Assembly: GCA_009760855.2 (NCBI GenBank)
Contig: WPIO01000032.1
Location: forward strand, 312,501-376,500
Direction: 5' to 3'
DNA from: Cristatella mucedo
Lineage: Eukaryota; Bryozoa; Phylactolaemata; Cristatellidae
DNA: 64,000 nt
Of the stretch, positions 11,425 through 47,479 are shown piece after piece. Under the pieces are notes generated by a model. That model did not search any database. It was not told the origin of the DNA and saw nothing but the letters and a program-made list of their open reading frames with translations. Both the position numbers and the translations under genes were made by a program. Position 1 is the first letter of the stretch. Every line of letters starts with the position of its first letter.

Positions 11425-11590
11425 CTAGCTGATTAAACAGCCCCTTTTTGTATAGGGACTGAAGAGCCTTTCCGGCTATCACCACCGCTTGCAGTGGCGA
11501 TAAAGAATCGCCCACTGCAGGAATCGAATCCACGACCTCGGGACCGAGGTCGTGAAAGCAACCGCCTTCTCTGGCATACCAGCCACTTAT
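11425..11590 (-). mobile_element. SINE-A, copy 2
   Basis: Same structure as copy 1, including the CACGACCTCGG/CCGAGGTCGTG inverted repeat at 11531-11554 and the 3' end AACAGCCCC on the plus strand. B box slightly degraded (GGATTCGATTCC). Followed by a TA microsatellite at 11641-11662. Confidence 0.85.
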
Positions 11591-11699
11591 TTTTCGTGGC
11601 TTTGTAGAGTTGCAGGTTATGACACATACATTCCTTTTTACATATATATATATATATATATACAGGTAGGTAAAGTACGTAAATACATGCATGCATTAC

Positions 11700-12250
11700 A
11701 TAATGCTTAGGCTTGAGGGGTCAGGTTCGTCAAAAAATAGCTATATGCTAGCGGCAGCTCCGCGGAGGCGAGCGGCGGGCGGCACACACGGTGGGTAAAT
11801 GCGCATGCATGCTACGGCGAGCGGTGAATCTGTCGAGACTAGATGACTACTGCAACTTGCAGGGCGGCGGGGTCTTGGGGCTGCGATGTGCGAAAGTATT
11901 TCATAGAGAGGTCTCGGGGCTGATGGGATGGGCAGGAAGTCGCAATTGAGGTGCGCGAGACGCAATCCCGACCAAAGCTCATTTCGTAGTCGGGGCTCCG
12001 TTCGAGTTGTCGCGTAAACCAAGTTATCAGGCATTAATACTTGCAGAGTTTTAGGGCGTATTCATTCGCGTGCCAAAGAGACTGGCTGTTCTAACGTCTG
12101 CTACACTTATGACACAGCAAGCAAATATGCGTACTACCGGCTCAAATCATTTGGCCAGCCTCATTATGCTTCTCACTCAAGCTTCTTTTTGCGGAGCTAC
12201 AACGTCTGAAATCCTTATTTGAGAGGCGATATCGTAGAGCGACAGTAAAT
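11700..12250. other. Intergenic DNA, nothing recognised
   Basis: No motif or domain recognised on either strand. Confidence 0.4.
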
Positions 12251-12254
12251 ACGT

Positions 12255-13078
12255 CTGTAACTCAGTGCTTGCAGGTCTACTGGCATGAGCAATCCCCTGC
12301 TTACAGCTGGTGCAAAGCTCAGCAGCCAGGCTTCTCTGTCGCAAGCGTCGCAGTTGCCACATCACACCACTTCTCGCCGACCTGCACTGGCTACCAGTAA
12401 AGCAACGCATCGACTTCAAGTTTTTGTCACTCACTTTTAGGTTCCTTCATTCTTTGGCTCCAGCGTACCTTTCAGATCTGCTGCCCCACCAGGCCAAGCA
12501 TCGTAGCACCCGCTTTTCGGAATTTAACTGCTTACCTCTACCTCGTCCATACCTCAAATCCTCTGGAGACCGTATCTTTAGTTCGTATTCTCCCAAATCC
12601 TGGACACCACTCTCTTCTTGTGTAACGACATCCCCTGACTTTACCTCATTTAAAATGAAACTAAAACCGCGCCTATTTAGGACAGCCTTTAGTGGGTCCC
12701 TGTGATTCGCCCTTTATATGCTCGTGCGTGCTGACACCGGTGCATGTTGCCACTAACCACACTTGCATGCTGACCCTGTGCATGTCACCTCCAACAATCT
12801 TAGTCATTTTGTCTATCAAGCATGTAGTGTAATGATCTCCTTCTGCAACTCCACAAAGCCACAAAGACCATGTGGGTGTTACGCCGGAGAGTTTTGTATA
12901 GCGCACTCACAGCCTAAGCGGCTTTCGGTATGCATTCAGTAGCCAACAGACTTCCGTCTCACGATGATACCACTCACCACTCGATCGTGTTTCCTTTGCA
13001 GCAATGTAAAGCACATAGAAAGAGATTGAGTTATCCGAGGGCGCTTTATCGAGTGTATTCTTATTATTATTATTACGT
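12255..13078 (+). mobile_element. LINE L, 5'-truncated copy with RT C-terminus and full 3' end
   Basis: Plus strand. Frame 12310-12705 encodes the C-terminal block SSAARLLCRKRRSC, LADLHWLPVKQRIDFKFL, LHSLAPAYLSDLLPHQAKH and ends FRTAFSGSL, the natural end of the L protein. The 3' UTR follows, interrupted by repeat D at 12836-12970. The stem-loop at 13008-13050 and a (TTA)n tail end the element. Confidence 0.88.
12836..12970 (-). repeat. Repeat D inserted in a LINE L tail
   Basis: Matches the D copies at 21.8, 32.5 and 41.0 kb (ACTCCACAAAG, TGTATAGCGCACTCACAG, CTAAGCGGCTTTCGGTA). L sequence resumes on either side (CAAGCATG before, ACCACTCACCACTCGATC after). Truncated at its 5' end. Confidence 0.8.
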
Positions 13079-13079
13079 C

Positions 13080-13785
13080 GCTGGATATGCGCTTCGTCTG
13101 GGATGACAAGCGGATTCACAGTCGTCAACTGAACGCGCGTCGTCGGCGCGTGATTTCGCAGCTTTCAGCGAGAGAGAAAGTATCTGCGTTCGCTTCGCTT
13201 GAATTCGCTTGTACAAAGGAAAGTTCTAGCTACTTGCATGCAGTTATTACCGCGCGGTTACTAAGTGTCAGAGCTCGTTGCACGAGCCCTCGTAGCTCTT
13301 TCGAACGAGCGCTCGATGAATTCGCGGCGGTTTGAAGAGAGGCTCGTGCTCGGCCTCTAGTCGTCTAGTGAGCATCGAGCAGCGAGTGCCGTCCATAGAC
13401 ACCCGCGAGCGCCGCAGAATTGAAAAAAAGTGCTTCTGCACTTCATTTGCTGCCGGGCTTAGTGGCCGACGACGTTCGCGGACAGTGCAGCTGCAGGCTA
13501 CTTCTGGCTGCTCGGGTCTCGCTCGAATCGTAAGGTTACAGAATGGTGGCAGAGGGACGTCAAACCGGACGCTGTCGCTTGCGCGGCCACGCTCGACCGG
13601 GTGACGTGTTGTGCTCCTCGGTCGCCAGAGCGGTCGTCTCGGGACTGAGCAGCAGCGGAGAGTGCGATCGTCGCGCTGGTTCTGGCGGCTGGTGCAGTTG
13701 GGAGAAACTCGTCGTCGTTATGACGCGGTGCGGACGCGCTAATTTCGCCTGTGCACTGTCGCTGAGATAAATATTACTTATTTAT
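13080..13785. other. GC-rich intergenic DNA
   Basis: Open frames are short and arginine/serine-rich, as expected in CpG-rich sequence. No domain seen. Confidence 0.4.
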
Positions 13786-13787
13786 AT

Positions 13788-13925
13788 AGTTCCCTAAAAG
13801 TTATTTATTCTCCATTCATGCGCTTCACGACGTACGCCGCGGGGCGCGAGCCCACGACCCTGGTCAGCAAATGCATTTACTCGACCTTGGCTCGAGGCGA
13901 CCACCTTGACCACTGGGCCAAACCC
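13788..13925 (-). mobile_element. SINE-B, copy 3 (diverged)
   Basis: Minus strand: TTGGCCCAGTGGTCAAGGTG A-box region, GGGCTCGCGCCCC B-box region, and GTGAAGCGCATG before the remains of the 3' tail. Confidence 0.65.
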
Positions 13926-13929
13926 GTGC

Positions 13930-15680
13930 GGCGATCGTGCTACAAAGGTGAACCGAAAACAAGACTGCACGTAGACTGCACTCAGCGAGCCGCGTATTTC
14001 CACCGACCAGTCATACGCCGAGTTTGCCACGGCCGATGTGTCCCCACGAGCACGCTTTCCTTGGGTTGACTTGATGTGCAGTCGCCTTTGGGATTCCACT
14101 GCTTTTAGCGTTGCCAGAAATCCTTCACGGATGGAGCGATTCGAGACATATCCTAGTCGTAAGAAAACCGTCTTGCGGACTTTCTGGCGAGTTTCGTAGC
14201 TTAGTTGACCGAATTTATTTCAGACAAATGGTTTGGCTCCGTGCACTCCGTCCGATCTACATCTCGTCAATCTTGCTTCCCACGTGGCCCTTCTTCGGGC
14301 CCCAGAGTCGAATTCCCCCTGGCCTTGAACCCTGGTGACGAAGCAACGAAGGAGGTAAAACGACGGCCGGTGTGCCCACGGTATCCCACGCCGCCTACCA
14401 ACCAGTACAGGCGCCAAACTGTTTCTATTCGCTCTTCGATCTCCACTTCCGTCCAGCGCTACCGGCCGCCGCACTGAGAGCTGGCGCTCGGCGGCAAACG
14501 TCTCAAACGCGCGCATCCCGGAGCGAAAGCAGAGGGCGACAGCAGCCCAAGATCGAATGAGATGCCCCTCCTCCGGCCTGCAATCGCCCCCTGCCCCGCC
14601 CACCCGCCTTGCTGCCGGCGCTGTCCTAGCTCCGTCGACAGAGAGCGGCGGTCGCCTCCAGGCAGGGCGAATTGAGCAGCGAAGACGACTCTCTGGTCGG
14701 CGTCGTCCCAGCAGGCCGAGCAGACCGTCGACTAGAGGCGAACTCGACGCACCGCGGGAGCGCAGACGGCGACCTCGAATTCAAATCGGGTTACTTTCGA
14801 TTCTAGTTTCCGAGATCGCGGGTGGTCAGTCAAACTCCCGACGAGGACGCGACGCATTCTGCCATTTTTTCCTAGTGCCGAGCTGTGTCACTTGAGGTTG
14901 CGGATTCATTTTCACATAAGATTCATGCACGCTGCTTACAGAGTGTCGAGTATTAGAGGGTCGTATCGCTGCAGGCTCATGCAGCGGTGGCGATGGCTGG
15001 ACGACTGCCGCAACAGCTGCTGCTTCTGCCGGTTCAGTTGAAGATACGGCAACGCTTCTGCTTCGGCTCGTTCGAGCAGACACGGCGCAAAACGACCCAC
15101 GCCCTTTCGTCTGCGTGCCAAAAAGTTGAGGCCTTTAGAGCAATGGTCGGCGTACAGATTGCTCATGTGAGTCGTTAGTTCGAAAATGGCAAATTAATCT
15201 GGAGTGCAGGTTCAAAAAGTGGACTTTTTTCGCCTATAGGTTTAGTAAAAGTGTGTTCACTATGGATAACGACTGGCTGAGTCGCTAGACGTAGCTGTGC
15301 GGATGTCGTGTAATGGCTTATTCTATTGAGAGGAGAGGCGTTTCCGAGTTGGGATGAAAGCACTTCCAGGCAGCCCGCCATTCTTGATGGACTGAATTGG
15401 TGTAAGTTTTTACTAATAAGGTACGTGTTCTGGAAGAATTTCGCATTGCCTCTAACCGATCGCTCAATCCTCTGGCTGTACTCTGAGATAGACACGCGTC
15501 GGGCGAGTCTCTTAGCCTGGTCTTCCCACTTCATCATCTCGCCCCAATGAAGCCGCCGACTATTGAAATCGAAAGAAAAAAATCTGCGTAGTAAAAGCAA
15601 CATTTGAGTTTTCCATTTGGTTGGAGCACGAAGGTTTTACTTTTGACGGGTTGCTCAAGATAAGCCACCTAAGGTGGCTT
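13930..15680. other. Upstream intergenic DNA
   Basis: CpG-rich with many short overlapping frames. No domain recognised. A 10-bp inverted repeat (ATAAGCCACC/GGTGGCTTAT) lies at 15660-15682. Confidence 0.4.
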
Positions 15681-15689
15681 ATGTGTCAG

Positions 15690-16330
15690 CCTACTTTAAG
15701 CTGGGGAGCATTTCTACAATCAGGGTCCGCTTAAATGAAAGAAATAGGACAGCCAAACTAGTTCACGCATTGTTTCAATACATCGCATCTAGATTAGTTC
15801 AATTGCTTCATTCAGGAATCCCTGCTTGCGCCTTTAATTGTTTGCAGCTGGTGCAAAAACTCGGCTGCACGTCCGGTCTGACGTCAGCGGTGCATCTGCA
15901 GCGTCGCACTAATTCCGTCTGAGCTTCTCTGGCTCCCTATCCCAAGCAGTGATGATCAGCGACTGCTAAATTCTCTCAGTCTGCGGCCTACGGCGTGCAC
16001 CGCCCGCTTCGACCAGTCTACCTATCTGACGTCATTGCTCCTCGGCGCGGCTCTAGCACCGCTCGCACCAGGCCCTCAATTCGTGAGTGCCGAAAGACCG
16101 AAGCTCTCTTCCGGCCACTGTCGACACCAGCAGTGACCTTGGCTCGTTCAAGTCTCCGCCGAAGACTCTCCTGTTCCGCTCAGCTTTATCTTCGTCCCAG
16201 CGAACTTGTCTTTTGTTCCCGCATGCTTTGAGTGCTTACCTGTGCACGACCGAGTTTATATCGCTGGACATCGAGGTCAGACGCTACGCTCCCGATGGCA
16301 TTAAAGCAGGTAGTGTCTGTCGGCTTAGTT
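15690..16330 (+). mobile_element. Diverged CR1-like LINE fragment (family L')
   Basis: Plus-strand fragments: NRTAKLVHALFQYIASRL, GIPACAFNCLQLVQKLG and RPVYLSDVIAPRRGSS. These match, in order, the RT C-terminal blocks of CR1-like LINEs. Nucleotide matches to the copy at 53260 (AGGACAGCCAAA, GTTCACGC) mark a separate, older family. Confidence 0.6.
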
Positions 16331-16436
16331 TATGAACTTGCATGAGCATTGACTGAATGAGCGAAGCGCGGCTGCCGCACAGCCGGACTCGTGTCAGTCT
16401 CGAGGCAAAAGACCGAAAACGAAAAGGGCCCAGGAA

Positions 16437-16532
16437 AGAGAGAGCGAGAGAGAGAGGGAATGAGAGAGAGAGAGAGAGAGAAATAAAGAGAGAGAGAGAG
16501 AAAGAGAGGGAGAGAGAGGAAGAGAGAGAAAT

Positions 16533-16565
<33 letters not shown>

Positions 16566-16569
16566 ATGA

Positions 16570-16631
<62 letters not shown>

Positions 16632-16681
16632 ATGGAGAGAGGGAGAGAGAGTGAGAGAGAGAGTGAGAATGAGAGAGAGGG

Positions 16682-16750
<69 letters not shown>

Positions 16751-16923
16751 GGGAGTGAGAGTGAGAGAGAGTGAAGGAGAGAGTGAGCGAGAGAGGGAGA
16801 GAGAGAGAATAAAAGAGAGAGGGAGAGTTGGGAAAGAAAGAGAGAGAGAGTGAGAGAGGGACAGAGTGAGAGTGAGACAGAGTGAGACAGAGGGACAGAG
16901 AGAGAGAGAGAGAGAGAGTGGGA

Positions 16924-16980
<57 letters not shown>

Positions 16981-17020
16981 TGAGTGAGTGAGCGAGAGAG
17001 AGAGAGAGAGAGAGCGAGCG
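16437..17020. repeat. Long (GA)n-rich purine tract
   Basis: About 585 bp of GA repeats with scattered GGGA, GTGA and AATA interruptions, purine-rich on the plus strand. Produces spurious Arg/Glu and Ser/Leu frames. Lies about 2 kb upstream of the proposed promoter. Confidence 0.98.
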
Positions 17021-18998
17021 AACGAGGCGGGACAACCGCAGAGGCATTATTCGCCGTCAGACATACGCCATTCTCTCTCGGCAGAGCTGAGCGAGTGCAC
17101 CCAAGAAGAAGCCTGCAAAATACAGCCAGTAAAGTTAGTGCGAGCTGATTTTTGACGGACTCGAATTTTATTTATCGACAGACGAGCCTCACCGACTTTT
17201 ATCCCGCTCACAGGCGGCAACGGAGGACCGCCGGCTGCTGGTCTACAACGCCAGATCTCGGTCGGGAACTGCGAGCCTCTCCGCCGCCAGGCTTTGACCG
17301 GGCCGCGATGCCGCCGTTGCAGGCCGCTCCGAGAAGCCAGGACGTTGCGGCGTCAGCACGCGGTCCTCGAGCGAGAGGGCGAGAGCCAAATACGCGCCGG
17401 TTCGGGGCTGGCGTAGCGAGCCGGCGTCCTCCGCATCGCTCCTTTCGAAATAGATGCCGACGGTACTGCGGGTGACGGGGGGGGGGGGGGTGGGAGCCTC
17501 AAAACGCTGCATCCGGGCTTATCATTTCGGGGCGACGATTTCATTTGGTGGCGGCGGCGAGCGCATTCGACGACGCGCCGCCAGATGGCGTCGGTTATCC
17601 CGCCCGGCCTCGCTTTTCATCCGCGAAAATGCGTCCGCGCTTTTCACCCGTCCCCTCGACCTTTGCGAAGCTTTCGCTCGCCGGCGCTTACATTCTCGCC
17701 CGGTGCGAGCGTGGCATTCTCGCCGAAAATCGGCCGCGCCGACGCCCATCGCACTAGTCGCTCGCCCGCGCGAACTTGCCGAAGCGACCCGGCGCGAGAG
17801 CGCGCGGGCGAGCGTCTGTAGTTCGACGTCGCGTCGACATCCGTTCATCGGATCCGAATGTCGCGTTCGCGTTCGCTCGCGCCTAAGGCGCGCCCTACGA
17901 TGCAGACATTTCGCGAGCACGCGGCGATGGCCCAGCGACGCACGGTGGGGGGGGGCAATTTGAGCGACGCTAGTCCAAGTCGCAGCTATTTGTATAAGTC
18001 GCATCCGACGCGACGGCGGCACGCTCCAGCGAGCACTCGAGAGGGCATTCACGCGGGCGCCTACGATTGGCGCATCCCAGGCCCGATCGGTTCGGCTAGC
18101 AGCGGTCGAGTCGGGCTCGGCGGCGCCGACTCCCCGCGGCGACATTGGCCGGAGGCGTTCCGCAGGGCCGACTGCGTTGTTTCGCGCATCTGAGCGGCCG
18201 CTTCCGCTCTCCCCGGCTTTGGTTAGATTGCCTGGCGGTCGCAGCGCACTAGCATGCCTCCGCGCGGCGGGCAACGGCGGTCGCGGCTGCTGCTGCGGGG
18301 GGGGGGCAGGCGCTGGCTAAAAGACGGAGGGTTGGGGGAGTGAGAAGGATCGCGCCGTGCGGGCGCCTGCCAGAAGGGCGCTCGCGAAGCTGCGGCAGCG
18401 GCAGCGGCGGCGGCGGCGGCGGCGGCGGCGGCTAGACGCGCGACTACTTCAGCCCGAGAGCCTCGTTCAAATGACAGGGCGCATAATAAGAAAGCCGCTA
18501 CAGAAGACTAACTATTGCCCAGAGAGAGAGAACGCTGTCGAGGCCAATTAATTACTCGGCGGAAGCCTCTCCAACGATAGCGCGCTCTTCATTAACCGAT
18601 TGAAGGCGGGCGCTGCCTGGCGCCTGAGATCCGCCCGGCGCTCCTGCGTTCAGCTGCGCCGGCGGTGGCGGCGCCGCGCGCGCCTCAGTGACTAGCCGTG
18701 CGGGGCAGGACGAGGCGGCGCGCGGAAAAGACCCCCCTAGAGCTGCTCGCCGACGCGAGCACGTCTACCGCCTCTGCGGGTGGGGGGTGGGCGGGGACGG
18801 GCAAAGAGGAAGCGGAGGAAAGGGTAGCGGCGGCGCCGCAGCGGGAGCGCGGCCGCGAGATCCGCGGCGCCGCGCCGCCACCGCTACGCTTCCTCAGCGG
18901 AAGGCCAGCGGCGAGCGGAAGAGCGCCGCCACCGGTCGAACGCGTCGCGGAGGGACTCGGCAGCAGACTAGCTCCGCCCTCTCCGCCCGGTGCACGTC

Positions 18999-19004
18999 TA
19001 TAAA
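18999..19004 (+). promoter_or_regulatory. Candidate TATA box
   Basis: TATAAA follows GC-rich DNA about 90 bp before the proposed start codon at 19093, predicting transcription start near 19030. No other evidence for the start site. Confidence 0.4.
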
Positions 19005-19092
19005 TGCCAGAAATTTCCAACATCTGTGGTTAAGCGATTCGGCGTGCCGGAAAGGGGCCATTCACAGCCGGGAGGTGGCAGACGAGAGGGAG

Positions 19093-43610
<24,518 letters not shown>

Positions 43611-44990
43611 GCAACCAGAAGAACTGCACCCAACGCCTGCGTTTGGTGTCCGACGGGGTGTCGATTTCTTTCGGCGGCCAGCTGGCTCTCGAACCATTCT
43701 CCCTCCTCCTGCCTCAGGCTAGTCTGTGTGAGTAGCCAGCCGAAGGAGGCGAGCCGGGAGCACACGGCTAGCTCGACCGGGAGCGAGAGGGTCGAGGCGC
43801 CCCGAGCCTTGGCTAGCAGCCTGCCTGCCTGCCTTCAATGATGGAGCAGGTGACTAGTCTCGGCAGGTGCTGGCGTTTAGCCTCGGGTTCTGCCGTCGTT
43901 CGAGGGCCTCAATGAGGAGACGTGAGCTACGATTCGAAAAAGAAGCCGGCGAATTGCAGCAGGATGAGAGCAAGGCACCGGTTTTTCGGACTGCATCTAG
44001 ATGACCCCTCGGCTGAGGCTGGAGGAGGAGGAGGAGTAGGCGATAAAGGGCCTGGCCCCTGGCCCGAACGCCTGGCAAAACAAGCCCGTGCCCCTTTGGT
44101 GAAATCCGAGACGTGATCCTGCCAGCAGGGCCGAGCAGCTGCTGCCTGGCTGGAAGCCGCAGGCCGGATGCTGGCCGAGCCTCTTCAGAAGACCTGCGGC
44201 CGAGCGAGCAAGCGAGCGAGCGGCTCCCTCAACAAGCCGATGCTGTGCTGCCCCTCCATGCCAGGTCACCTGGACGGCATCCCACGTGCCCGCGGTGGTC
44301 AGCTAGTCAGCAGCTGTAGATGCAGAGCTTGCAGCTGGCGCTGCTGCTGCTGCAGGCAGATAGAAGCTGCAGTCCGGGACTCGGTGGCGGCGGCCAGCCT
44401 TTCGAGCATTTTTTGTACTGATGTGCATGCACAAGACCTCGGCTTCGGCCTGCTTAATGTCTCTGCAGCTCTTTGATACATGGCGGCCCATTGTGTCATC
44501 AGACCGTGCTAGCATTTGACTGGTGAACTACTGCTATGATAATCAGTGTGTCAGTTTTCCTCCACCTGGCTCTGTGTTGTGATTCCTTCCTGTCAGCAGC
44601 CCGGCCTCGGTCGGGTCCGACAATGCATGGTCTGTAGCGACTCTCGCCGAGCAGGCAAGTGCCACCGGTCGCGTATTGACATCCGAAGCAGCGGCATCAC
44701 AGAGTGGCGGTAGCAGGGCCTGCAGGCACACACACACACACACACAGGCAGGCAGGTCGCGTTCTTCCAGGTCTTCCAGGCTTTTCTTTCGACTCGACTT
44801 GCTCGACTAGCAAGAACCGCGCATGGGTCCGTGGGCTGCACTCATTTCGTCGTTTCGAGTGTGTAAGTGCGTGCATACGAATGCAGGTATAGAGCAACGG
44901 TGCATCATTGCGTGAGCATTCAGTGTGTCTCCAAGCTCAGTCCAACACCCATCCAATTTTCTACAAACGACGGCTATTGGAATGCATATA
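43611..44990 (+). other. 3' flank or 3' UTR of the LIM-homeobox gene
   Basis: GC-rich with GAGCGAGCGAGC and CTGCCTGCCTGC stretches and a CA run at 44728-44748. No AATAAA or ATTAAA seen, so whether this is UTR is unknown. Confidence 0.4.
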
Positions 44991-44994
44991 TGCC

Positions 44995-45080
44995 CTTTGC
45001 AGCAAATGTAAAGTGCCTAGAAAGAGATTGAGTTCTCTGAGGGGGCTTTATCAAGTGCATTGTTATTATTATTATTAGTA
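44995..45080 (+). mobile_element. LINE L 3' tail
   Basis: AAATGTAAAGTGCCTAGAAA, GAGTTCTCTGAGGGGGCTTT, ending in an ATT-type tail. Only the terminal stem-loop and tail remain. Confidence 0.85.
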
Positions 45081-46540
45081 TGCACTCAGGCCGTAGACAA
45101 GGGGCTACCAAGCTGCAACCCTTTTCACGTGGTTTGCAGAACCATTTTTGCTCCCTTACTGTTGGCAAGCCCAGGCAAGGCTCAGGTTTAGCCCACCCCT
45201 TGAAAGCCTCTGCCTTGGCCGATGGCTCCACACGTAAGGAAAAGCTCTAGCCTTCAGACTTCCAGCCTCCACTCCTACAGTCACAATCAAGATCAAGCCG
45301 TAAACAAGGATGTATGTGCTTAATAATGCAAGCGGGATGCTATCTTTCTTACTTTTAGTTGCTCGCTATTTTTTTTTAAATACTCCCATTAATCCAGCCA
45401 TTGCTGTCATAATTAAGAGTTCTCTGAAACGTGCAAGGTAATTTTTCCAGCAGCGACCGTGCTTTGACCTCTGTCGAACTGTTTGGCACAAAGCTGTGAA
45501 CACTAAATCAAACAAGGTCGTAAAACGCTAGCACCTTTCCGGATTCTTTGTGCTTAAAAGACGCCCCAATACATTTATAAAGGGTACTGAACAAAATGTG
45601 ACGGAAGTATTATAAAACCTCTCTCTGTCCACCTGTCGCTCCTGTCTCCCTACCACATACATGCGCAAATCTCTCTCTCTCGTTCTCTCTCTATCTGAAT
45701 GCTGAGCTGATTTTTGATGACCGCATCGCTTTGCCTAAATTAAATTAAGGTCGAAAATTACCGCAGCCCATTCGGTAAGTATTGTGGGCAGGATTAGCAG
45801 AGGCTCTTCATCGACTAGGAGTGATCGCAACAAGCGCCACTTGAACACTGTAACTGTAACGTGTAACTATAATGCATGCAAGCCGTACCTGCATCTGATG
45901 CCCTCAAGCCATCCGCAGCTTCTTCTAAAGCACTTTTCTACGAGCGCTTGCTTTTCTGACTGCCATCCAGGTGCCGAACCAAATGCGAACACAGCCCCGA
46001 ATCTCAAAAAAGCAGCACTCATTCGCCTCAACGTATGCAAGCGATTGGGCGTTATTTTGAATGCCTCACGGGTTCCTAGCAATTGCACTTCACATGTAAG
46101 CCTGATCACGAGTCCTCAAGAGTCCTAGCTATAAGAATTTTCCGGTGAGTCATTAGCTATAGCGATCTGATTCGGGTTTCATTACCACCGAAAAACAATT
46201 ATAGAGGTCACCTTACGTTATGCCAAGGAATTTTCCACGAAGGAGAAACTTCTTCACCTTGGCTTTGACAGTCGCAGCAGGTGCAGCTCGATGCTGGGCT
46301 CAGCAGACGCTGGCTATCGACCTTCACCTTGGCCCGGCAAGTCGAGGACGGTAGAGCTCGATCAATTTATACGGCAGCGATTATGCATAGAGACAGAAAA
46401 TTGTATGCTATGGACTCTGTGCCCATAGCCGGTTGCAACGAACGGGAACTCAACCGTTAAATGATGTCATAACCTAACCAATGACATTTCATTTGTCTTA
46501 GCAATAGCAAGTTTCGCCAATGTTGGCTACTTTGTTCTCA
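45080..46540. other. Intergenic DNA, nothing recognised
   Basis: A 114-codon plus-strand frame at 45784-46128 has no recognisable motif. Its end (LIRLNVCKRLGVILNASRV) vaguely resembles the RT palm/thumb region LGVILDSSLS of CR1-like LINEs, so this may be another worn LINE fragment. Confidence 0.4.
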
Positions 46541-46544
46541 CTTT

Positions 46545-46690
46545 TTTAATAGTAGTATTATTACTAAATTTGTATAGCACCCGAAGAGAACTTGATCTCT
46601 TTTTAGGCACTTCACATATGCTCTCAAGAAAACATGATCAAATTATTAGTGGTAGCACGAAGAATGTCAACAAGCATTAGATGGTTAGAA
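46545..46690 (-). mobile_element. LINE L 3' tail
   Basis: TAGTATTATTACTAAATTTG, then GAGAACTTGATCTCTTTTTA and the L 3' UTR start. Minus strand, diverged. Confidence 0.7.
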
Positions 46691-46699
46691 GGTTAATAC

Positions 46700-47160
46700 C
46701 GAGACGATCCTGGACACACAACACAGCCTTTGCAAAGGTTGTGTGTACAAAATTCAATATCTGATTTAAGCTTTGAGCAAAACCTGGTCACAGATTGCTA
46801 GTGTGCTTGTAAAAAGTTCTAGAAGAGAGTTCTGCTCTCGTTTGCAGGCATTGTTTAAGCGCTTCGCTGGTACGTCCATGAGACCCTCCCTCTTAAGTGC
46901 GGGTATCTGCACAACGCATGCGAAGTGTTACCTGAAGCTGGCCATACGTCACCGATAATGACGCAGCCTTCGATACACGTGAAGCAGCGCTAACAGCAAT
47001 GCCATATTGGAAAAAAGTGCAAAGAATTGCCTGTATATTAGAGCTGACACTGCAGGTGACATCCGACAGATTTACTTTAAAGTTTGCTGCAGCTCACGCA
47101 CAGATAATTGTTCTCAAGATAGTCGCATGTCGTGAGTACAGAATCGTGGACGTTAGATCC
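46700..47160. other. Unassigned DNA
   Basis: No domain or repeat match seen. Confidence 0.3.
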
Positions 47161-47164
47161 TCCA

Positions 47165-47470
47165 CCTCTTCGGGCTCTCTCGGTGGTAGTTTGCCGAACG
47201 ACGGCAAGGTACGACCATCGGGAGAATTTTCCCCGATGGCTCTTGTTCACTCAAAGAGCATCGCGGCAGCTTCGGTTCGCTCGGTTCGTGGCACGAGTTC
47301 ATCAGCAGCACATTCTCCGCTCTTCTGCTAGAAAGTCGTTTTTGATGCACTCGTTCTTGATGACCTTGCACTCTGCAGCCTTTTCGAGAGCGTCGTCGTT
47401 GTTGTCAAACAGGACCACCGAACGGCAGACCGTTACTCCAAGAAAGCGACACAAGAGGAAAGTTCAGCAA
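47165..47470 (-). pseudogene. Restriction-like-endonuclease LINE (family R), C-terminal remnant
   Basis: Minus strand reads VVLFDNNDDALEKAAECKV, matching the conserved DVTVPFEN..DALE.A...K block that follows reverse transcriptase in R2-type LINEs. Preceding and following residues are degraded. Same family block as at 59158. Confidence 0.55.
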
Positions 47471-47479
47471 GTCATACAA

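Noticed and set aside
16394-17047. 217-codon minus-strand frame rich in Ser and Leu
   Set aside because: It is the translation of a GA/CT repeat tract; every frame of such a repeat is open.
17522-18274. 250-codon minus-strand frame
   Set aside because: Low-complexity Arg/Ala/Ser translation of CpG-rich, stop-poor DNA; no domain, and overlapped by equally open frames on the other strand.
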